Source: an archaeon
GTDB taxonomy: Archaea; Thermoproteota; Nitrososphaeria; Nitrososphaerales; UBA183
DNA length: 64,000 nt
Direction: 5' to 3'
Assembly (NCBI GenBank): GCA_021788415.1
Contig: JAJYKR010000001.1
Span: 392,682-456,681, forward strand
In this document: positions 59,736-64,000 of the stretch, piece by piece
Layout: each line of letters begins with the position of its first letter
Position numbering within the stretch: position 1 is the stretch's first letter
Translations under genes and position numbers: made by a program
Notes under the pieces: generated by a model
The model's input: the letters and a program-made list of their open reading frames with translations, nothing else
Database searches by the model: none
What the model was told of the DNA's origin: nothing

Positions 59736-60147
59736 CTTCGTGATAGACACCTACGCCTGGGTCGAGTACTTCGCCGGTAGCGACGCCGGGGGGAAGGTGA
59801 GAAGTTTCGTCGAAGGTCAGAACTGCGCGACGCCAACGATCGTTGTCGCAGAGCTGAGCAGAAAGCTTCTGAAAGAGATTCGCCACAGCCGAGAGACCGA
59901 GGAGGGAAGGCTGCAAAAGCTGACGTTTGTGGCGTCATCATCCGATGTGACGGCGCTTAACGGAGACCTGGCCACCAAGGCGGGCGAGCTCGACGTCGAG
60001 AGAAGACTGTTGGTGAAGGACTGGGGGTTGGCTGATTCGATTGTGCTCGCCACGGCGAGGGAATGCGGCGCCCGGGTGGTGACTGGGGATAGGCACTTCA
60101 GAGATCTGAAGGACGAGGTCATATTCGTGCCGGCGAGCCGCGCCTAG
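59725..60147 (+). CDS. PIN-domain ribonuclease toxin (VapC-like)
   Basis: A 140-residue PIN protein. Acidic residues of the active site: Asp in VIDTYAWVEYF, Glu in VVAELSRKLL, Asp in LADSIVLATA and Asp in VVTGDRHFRDL. VapC toxins cut tRNA or rRNA. ATG 59725 overlaps the antitoxin stop. Its last codons and stop (CCGCGCCTAGGG) resemble those of the second PIN gene at 61151, although the proteins differ. Confidence 0.9.
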   Translation: MNSDFVIDTYAWVEYFAGSDAGGKVRSFVEGQNCATPTIVVAELSRKLLKEIRHSRETEEGRLQKLTFVASSSDVTALNGDLATKAGELDVERRLLVKDWGLADSIVLATARECGARVVTGDRHFRDLKDEVIFVPASRA

Positions 60148-60150
60148 GGC

Positions 60151-60264
60151 TCATTGCGCTCCCACCCGCAATTGCTCCAGGATTATCTCGATGTGTCTTG
60201 CAGGGAAGGTTTGGCAGGTCCCGAATGCTCGACCCTGACGGCGAACGCCAGAAATTTACCACTC
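60151..60264. repeat. 115-nt repeat, copy 1
   Basis: Aligns without gaps to 61883-61996, with roughly nine of ten bases equal in the core from CAATTGCTCC to GCGAACGCCA. Both copies can be read in one open frame (SCREGLAGPECSTLTANAR here, SCRECLASPECLTLTANAR in copy 2), so it may be the relic of a gene or a small mobile element rather than a pure RNA. It begins right after the first PIN gene. Confidence 0.75.
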
Positions 60265-60296
60265 TTGGCGTTCGTGCCAAGATCTGCGCCAGTGCA

Positions 60297-60349
60297 CGTC
60301 GGGCCAAGTCCGACCCGAAGGGGAAGGGGAGTGTCCGACCCGCGGCACC
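60297..60349. repeat. Dispersed repeat, copy C
   Basis: Third copy, with TCCGACCCGAAGGGG at the left and TCCGACCCGCGGCACC at the right. It sits 32 nt after the 115-nt repeat. Confidence 0.7.
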
Positions 60350-60454
60350 CTTTGTCCCGTAGAGGTGGTCCTTGCACCTGTGCGCGAACGCCTCGGCCTG
60401 CGTTGGGCATGAGTAGCACAGGAGAGTTGGGCTCGAAGCCAGCTTGTTTAATAA

Positions 60455-60470
60455 TATGTGAATACACATA
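60455..60470. promoter_or_regulatory. Inverted repeat in the promoter of the second toxin-antitoxin pair
   Basis: TATGTG-AATA-CACATA, overlapping the AT-rich TTTAATAATATG (60447-60458) that serves as TATA element. A Shine-Dalgarno-like GGGAGAAGGAG lies just before the ATG at 60493, unusual in this largely leaderless genome and consistent with an acquired unit. Confidence 0.65.
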
Positions 60471-60492
60471 ACGCAAATACGGGAGAAGGAGC

Positions 60493-60735
60493 ATGGCAAA
60501 CGTGACCCTGGCAGTTCCGGAAGAACTCCGAAGGATCATGCGAAGTCATCCCGAGATAAAATGGAGCGAAGTAGCCAGGCAGGCCATGTGGGAGTATGCG
60601 AGCAAGCTTGAACTCATGGACGAAGTGACAAGGAGGAGCAGACTGACTGAGAAGGACGCCCTGGAAGTGGGGCGCAGGGTGAACGCGGCTCTGGCATCCC
60701 GATACAGGAAGAAAATGGAACGAAGAAGCGATTGA
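60493..60735 (+). CDS. Antitoxin (VapB-like ribbon-helix-helix)
   Basis: 80 residues: N-terminal strand [20 protein letters not shown] with helix [20 protein letters not shown], the RHH form common in archaeal VapB, and a basic C-terminal helix ([20 protein letters not shown]). It is preceded by a clear ribosome-binding site GGAGAAGGAG. The toxin start lies within the stop of this gene (TTGA), so translation is coupled. Confidence 0.88.
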   Translation: MANVTLAVPEELRRIMRSHPEIKWSEVARQAMWEYASKLELMDEVTRRSRLTEKDALEVGRRVNAALASRYRKKMERRSD

Positions 60736-61151
60736 AGTTCGTGCTCGACACGAACGTGTTCCTCAAGGCCCTGATCAAGAACTCGACCGTCAGAGGGATC
60801 ATCATGGGCTCGAACCATGAGTTCCTCGTCCCAGCCCATCTCATCGATGAAACCAGGGAACATCTGGACGAAGTGGAGGAGAAATCGGGCCTCTCAAGGA
60901 GTGAAATCGAGTCGGTCCTGGACGCCCTGCTCGGGCGGACTCGATTTGTCGAAGAGGGCCAGGTGCTTTCGCGGTGGAGAGAAGCCGAGAAGGCCATGAA
61001 CAAGGTGGACGAAAACGACGTCCCGTTTGTGGCCGCGGCCCTGGCTGCGCGCTGCGATGGGATATGGAGCGACGACAGGCACTTGAAACGCCAGAGCAAG
61101 GTCAGGGTCTGGACCACGAGAGAGGTTGTCAGGCTCGGTGGCCGCGCCTAG
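60732..61151 (+). CDS. PIN-domain ribonuclease toxin (VapC-like)
   Basis: A 139-residue PIN protein starting at TTG 60732: [14 protein letters not shown] (first Asp), then Glu residues in [14 protein letters not shown], Asp in [14 protein letters not shown] and Asp in [11 protein letters not shown]. It differs from the toxin at 59725 in sequence and length of helices, so this is an independent pair rather than a duplication. It is expected to cleave RNA when released from its antitoxin. Confidence 0.9.
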   Translation: MKFVLDTNVFLKALIKNSTVRGIIMGSNHEFLVPAHLIDETREHLDEVEEKSGLSRSEIESVLDALLGRTRFVEEGQVLSRWREAEKAMNKVDENDVPFVAAALAARCDGIWSDDRHLKRQSKVRVWTTREVVRLGGRA

Positions 61152-61174
61152 GGTTCATGCGTCCCCGCTGAGAG

Positions 61175-61843
61175 ATGGTTAAGAGAAGGCGTCCAGCCTC
61201 CGCTTCGATGCGAAACCTTCCGAAGGTCCTGGTAACCTACTCCAGAATCTACAATCGGGTGCTCAGCGGCTATGAAGAGCGCGAACTCACTGCTGATGGG
61301 ATTCGGAGGGGCAGAGAGCAGGCGGCAAGAATCCAACGGACCTGGGATGGGCACTCGAAGTGCCTCCTCTCACAGATGGCGAGAATCTCCGGCCTCGAAT
61401 GGAAGAGAAAGGAGATCAGGGCCTACGTCGTCTCCTCGGTCAGATATCCGTTCTCTGAGCCCCTGACCCTGTGGATAGGGGAGAAAGGGGAGAACCTAGA
61501 CGGACAGATAACCTCGCTCGTCCACGAGTTGGCCCACACGCTGTTCGACGACAACGACGGTGTGCTGAAAGGCTATTGGAAGAGGCTGAGGGAGTCCCTT
61601 GGAGGAGAGACCGAATCAACTATCGTTCATGTCCCGGTCCATGGACTGATGGTGGAGACGTTCAGGGCCGCCTTCGGGAAGGATTCGGAGCGATATCTCA
61701 AGCAGGAGAGGTGGTGGGAGTCGTCCAAGGCAAACCCAGGCATGAAGGACAGCTACGCAAGGTCATGGAACCTGGTCACAAGGGAAGGTGCGGCTTCGGT
61801 GGTGAAGAGGTTGTACGAAAGCCGTGCCCTTTCCAAGCGATGA
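61175..61843 (+). CDS. Zincin-like (HExxH) protein of unknown family
   Basis: 222 residues. A central LVHELAHTLFDDN (about residue 115) is a zinc-metallopeptidase HExxH helix, and VHVPVHGLMVETFRAAFG (about residue 152) could hold the third ligand. The N-terminus is basic; the C-terminal half is helical. No signal peptide, so it acts in the cytoplasm. Homology to a named peptidase family was not recognised. It lies 23 nt after the second PIN gene and just before repeat copy 2, so it may be island cargo. Confidence 0.6.
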   Translation: MVKRRRPASASMRNLPKVLVTYSRIYNRVLSGYEERELTADGIRRGREQAARIQRTWDGHSKCLLSQMARISGLEWKRKEIRAYVVSSVRYPFSEPLTLWIGEKGENLDGQITSLVHELAHTLFDDNDGVLKGYWKRLRESLGGETESTIVHVPVHGLMVETFRAAFGKDSERYLKQERWWESSKANPGMKDSYARSWNLVTREGAASVVKRLYESRALSKR

Positions 61844-62145
61844 CACCCCAAGAAGATGGACCGCTGAAACTGTACGGAGAGTTCATCGCGCCCTAATCTG
61901 CAATTGCTCCCGGACTGTCTCGAAATGTCTTGCAGGGAATGTTTGGCAAGTCCCGAATGCTTGACCCTGACGGCGAACGCCAGAAGTTCGCCACTTTGGC
62001 TGTTTACGCTAGGATTTGATATAACAGATGTGGCATCGAATCAGACCCTCGGCGCTCCTTCCCTCAAAGATCGCATGCGCCTCCACCGGAAATACATCAT
62101 CACGCGGTAGTCTAGGTTGGCCTAGCGCTTGAGCATTTTGCCGCA
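61844..62145. other. Intergenic region with the second 115-nt repeat
   Basis: 302 nt between the zincin-like gene and the DUF2341 gene, containing repeat copy 2 (61883-61996). The rest, about 150 nt, shows no gene or RNA that I can support. Confidence 0.5.
61883..61996. repeat. 115-nt repeat, copy 2
   Basis: Partner of 60151-60264. The hairpin at the right end is weaker here (AACGCCA ... TTGGCTG). The orientation is the same in both copies, so the two could recombine and delete the second toxin-antitoxin pair with the zincin-like gene. Confidence 0.75.
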
Positions 62146-63306
62146 TTAGCCGTGAAAATCTTCTAGAGTGCCGATAGATACGCTTGGCATGACGCCGTTA
62201 GGCGGAGCCCCCCTAACTCTGGCCCATTGGACAGATAGCGAGTTGCCGTAACCAGAACAGTTGGGGCCCCCTCCACAGTTGGCTATCTGGAACCCGACAT
62301 TGCTTGGATAGTTGGGCGCCTGGCCGCTAATCGGTTGAGTCGAAGAACCCATGGAGTAACCGACATACTGAATCGAGGAGCTGGCTGACAGAACGTCGAC
62401 CGAATAGACTCCCGTCACTCCTTCGCTCGGGAGGATGTACCCGAATCCCCCTCCGCCGCACCCGTTGACTTCGCCGGCGCTGAGCTGGTCAGGATAGGTC
62501 ACTCCGCAGGCCAACCTGATGAAAGCCCCTGACCATACGGCACCTCCAATCCCAAACCCTGGCTGGTTGACGTTGACATATCCTACATTATCGGTGTCAG
62601 CGATGTAAGTCATGGAAGCGTCGAAAGCTGTCCCAGGTCCATAGGTGGCGGTGGTGACGAAGTATTGGCCTGACGTTGCGAAGTTCACCGTTAGCCCATT
62701 GTTGATGGTGAACGATCCTCCTGGAAGGCTGTATGTCCACGATGAAAGGCTGGATGCAGTCGCGAAGTTGTCATAAAAGTTGAACACGCTTCTACCGTTG
62801 TCGTATTGTGCGTAGGTGGGGCTGAGTTCGGGTGCCTCTCCTACCAAACCTGAATGCATGTGTGAGGAGATGCTGAACAGGTTCACATTGACATCGGCGA
62901 ATCCCATGTACACGGTGACGCTGGAATCAGCGGGGATGCCGCCAGAGAGTTTGAGCCAATACACAGTTGCAGTCGCCGTGTTCGAGTTGCCGCTTTCTAG
63001 CCAGCTGGGAATCGCTGTCCCATTGGGATAGAGGAACTCGACGTTCTGAAGGTTCGGAGCCTCATGCGCCGCATAGGCGGCGCTGTCCACCACAATCATC
63101 TGCTGGAATGGAGCAGGAGTAGGCGAGGACTGGGAATTCGTAAGTGTGATCGGTACTACGTAAAGAACCCCAATCGACTGAGAACCGGCAACGGCAGACG
63201 AAAGCGCCGGCAATCCTGACAGACCGCTGTCTTTGCCTTGTGTCTTCCTACGAGCCTTTCGAATAGGTCCTTCGTCAGTCTTCGCTCGATTCTGTCGCTC
63301 TCTCAT
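62146..63306 (-). CDS. DUF2341-domain surface protein
   Basis: 386 residues. Residues about 45-135 form a DUF2341 domain (VVPITLTNSQSSPTPAPFQQ, NVEFLYPNGTAIPSWLESG, SSVTVYMGFADVNVNLFS), followed by a lectin-like beta sandwich (FYDNFATASSLSSWTYSLPG, YDLGT-like strands; SIQYVGYSMGSSTQP). The N-terminus is basic (RKARRKTQGKD) with only a weak hydrophobic stretch, so export is uncertain. The ATG at 63306 has no clear TATA box. Such proteins are common in archaeal surface or pilus-associated settings. G+C is about 50%, well below the core of the window. Confidence 0.7.
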   Translation of the reverse strand: MRERQNRAKTDEGPIRKARRKTQGKDSGLSGLPALSSAVAGSQSIGVLYVVPITLTNSQSSPTPAPFQQMIVVDSAAYAAHEAPNLQNVEFLYPNGTAIPSWLESGNSNTATATVYWLKLSGGIPADSSVTVYMGFADVNVNLFSISSHMHSGLVGEAPELSPTYAQYDNGRSVFNFYDNFATASSLSSWTYSLPGGSFTINNGLTVNFATSGQYFVTTATYGPGTAFDASMTYIADTDNVGYVNVNQPGFGIGGAVWSGAFIRLACGVTYPDQLSAGEVNGCGGGGFGYILPSEGVTGVYSVDVLSASSSIQYVGYSMGSSTQPISGQAPNYPSNVGFQIANCGGGPNCSGYGNSLSVQWARVRGAPPNGVMPSVSIGTLEDFHG

Positions 63307-63340
63307 GTCCTTATCACGTTGTAGGCGCCAAGTGATTCCG

Positions 63341-63565
63341 TTGCCTTCCGTTCGAACCGATCATGAAGAGTCAACAGAGGTGTGGAATGATATCGCTAAG
63401 CTGGCGGCCGAGCTTTGCGGGGCTGGTGAAAATACGCTAGAAGAGACAAGATGGTTCTTTGAATTCCAAGAGAAGGTGGAGCAGAGGAGACAAACTGGAA
63501 TTTCCTCGATCAATGGCCTGCACTACACCAGCAGCAAGAATATGGAAACAGGAATCTCCAAGTAG
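63341..63565 (+). CDS. Small hypothetical protein, possibly leaderless
   Basis: 74 residues from TTG 63341, 29 nt after the TATA-like CCTTATCAC (63309-63317). The sequence (TEVWNDIAKLAAELCGAGEN, LEETRWFFEFQEKVEQRRQT) has the composition of a real, mostly helical soluble protein. No family recognised. Its 3' end overlaps the convergent ATPase gene by 43 nt, which argues somewhat against both ends being right. Confidence 0.5.
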   Translation: MPSVRTDHEESTEVWNDIAKLAAELCGAGENTLEETRWFFEFQEKVEQRRQTGISSINGLHYTSSKNMETGISK

Positions 63566-64000
63566 CTTCTTCGGGATTCCAGTGAGTCCCTTGTAAGTAG
63601 TAAGCCGTTCGAGGCCTTACCTCCCTTTTGAAAGTCGATGATACCAAAACCATCCTCTTTCCGAACTTTTGCTTGATACTTAACCTCGACCGGCAGATAT
63701 CGAGTTGATTGTCTGACAGCGAAATCGAGTTCGCGTCTCTTCTTGCTTTGTGAAAAGAACAACAGGGTGGCATAGTCGAACTGAGTGGAAGGCGAGTAGC
63801 TAAAGAGTAGTCTCACGAGGTGATTCGCGACGACGCTCTCCGTTAGCTTCCCGATGTTCTCGGCTTTCTTGAGATAATCGAGAGCTTCCTCGTACGGTTC
63901 AACAGCTAGGGACCACGACCTTAGGGCGTGATACATGAACGGATCTTCGAAGTAGATCTTCCTCTCCCCCCTGTGGATGGGTGAGTCCTTGCTCTGGTCT
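63523..64000 (-). CDS. DUF4143 AAA-type ATPase, C-terminal part (5' end outside window)
   Basis: The last 158 residues of a DUF4143 protein, the group of archaeal/bacterial AAA ATPases with a nuclease-like C-terminus. Visible hallmarks: RKIYFEDPFMYHALRSW, VVANHLVRLLFSY, SQSKKRRELDFAV, then YLPVEVKYQAKVRKEDG and GLLLTRDSLES. The E/D-x(n)-ExK arrangement (ELDFAV and EVKY) is PD-(D/E)xK-like. The N-terminal ATPase lies beyond position 64000. The frame is open to the window edge. Function of the family is not settled. Confidence 0.85.
   Translation of the reverse strand, partial: DQSKDSPIHRGERKIYFEDPFMYHALRSWSLAVEPYEEALDYLKKAENIGKLTESVVANHLVRLLFSYSPSTQFDYATLLFFSQSKKRRELDFAVRQSTRYLPVEVKYQAKVRKEDGFGIIDFQKGGKASNGLLLTRDSLESRRSYLEIPVSIFLLLV

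Larger units (their letters stand above)
60148..60492. other. Intergenic region between the two toxin-antitoxin pairs
   Basis: 345 nt that hold one copy of the 115-nt repeat (60151-60264), repeat copy C (60297-60349) and the promoter of the second pair. A hairpin CGAACGCCA ... TGGCGTTCG (60242-60274) closes the first repeat. The remaining 100 nt show no feature. Confidence 0.5.

Noticed and set aside
60451..60490. CRISPR-like repeats in the accessory island
   Set aside because: Only single inverted repeats are present; there is no regular repeat-spacer series and no cas gene in the window.

Overview
The window is about two-thirds G+C and reads as chromosomal DNA of an archaeon of the TACK lineage, most likely a Nitrososphaeria/Thaumarchaeota-type organism. 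The evidence is two ESCRT-III (CdvB) genes beside a Vps4 (CdvC) gene, eL38 and eL40 ribosomal proteins, Alba, archaeosine tRNA-guanine transglycosylase, a PAC2 proteasome-assembly protein, deoxyhypusine synthase, a presenilin-like protease and a UbiA prenyltransferase. Many genes have a TATA-like box centred about 25-32 nt before the first codon, which is often TTG or GTG. This pattern of leaderless transcription was used to choose many starts. Two secreted sedolisins and a thermopsin-like protease suggest a peptide-degrading, possibly acidophilic lifestyle (inference).

Layout. 1-5013: deoxyhypusine synthase tail, H+-pyrophosphatase, ferritin-like di-iron protein, MFS transporter. 5380-16746: zinc-ribbon protein, repeat-rich surface protein, CysRS, six-hairpin glycosidase-like protein, metallo-beta-lactamase-fold protein, GtrA, IleRS, phosphoesterase. 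16889-20938: cell-division/ESCRT block cdvB-cdvB-cdvC; cdvC carries a 361-residue intein in its P-loop. 21143-27923: AspRS-like enzyme, NusA-like protein, Alba with a 33-nt insertion that fits a bulge-helix-bulge intron, sucCD, eL40, an antiporter and tRNA-Val(CAC). 27945-41815: secreted proteins, RNase HI, CBS and TRAM proteins, two sedolisins, eL38, presenilin-like protease, beta-CASP nuclease, arginase-family enzyme, PAC2, archaeosine TGT. 41937-55912: cytidine deaminase, PRTase-type regulator, NAD(P)H-hydrate dehydratase with an overlapping class A beta-lactamase-like gene, UbiE, DHH, a cyclase-TolB-TPR protein, asparaginase, thermopsin, a GT-C-like membrane protein and UbiA.

56181-64000 is an accessory island of lower G+C: an orphan ribbon-helix-helix protein, HTH regulators with palindromic operators, an HTH-nucleotidyltransferase pair, an IS1182-type transposase remnant, two PIN-domain toxin-antitoxin pairs, a zincin-like protein, two families of dispersed repeats, a DUF2341 protein and a DUF4143 ATPase running off the end.

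The strongest finding is the interrupted alba gene (23599-23940): splicing at canonical BHB cut sites removes exactly 33 nt including an in-frame stop and rebuilds the expected Thr-Met-Asn. Next are the CdvC intein, the class A beta-lactamase fold in an archaeon, the repeats of the toxin-antitoxin island, and several one-base frame offsets (TRAM gene, cdd, and the 3' ends of tgtA and the GT-C gene) that may be assembly errors.
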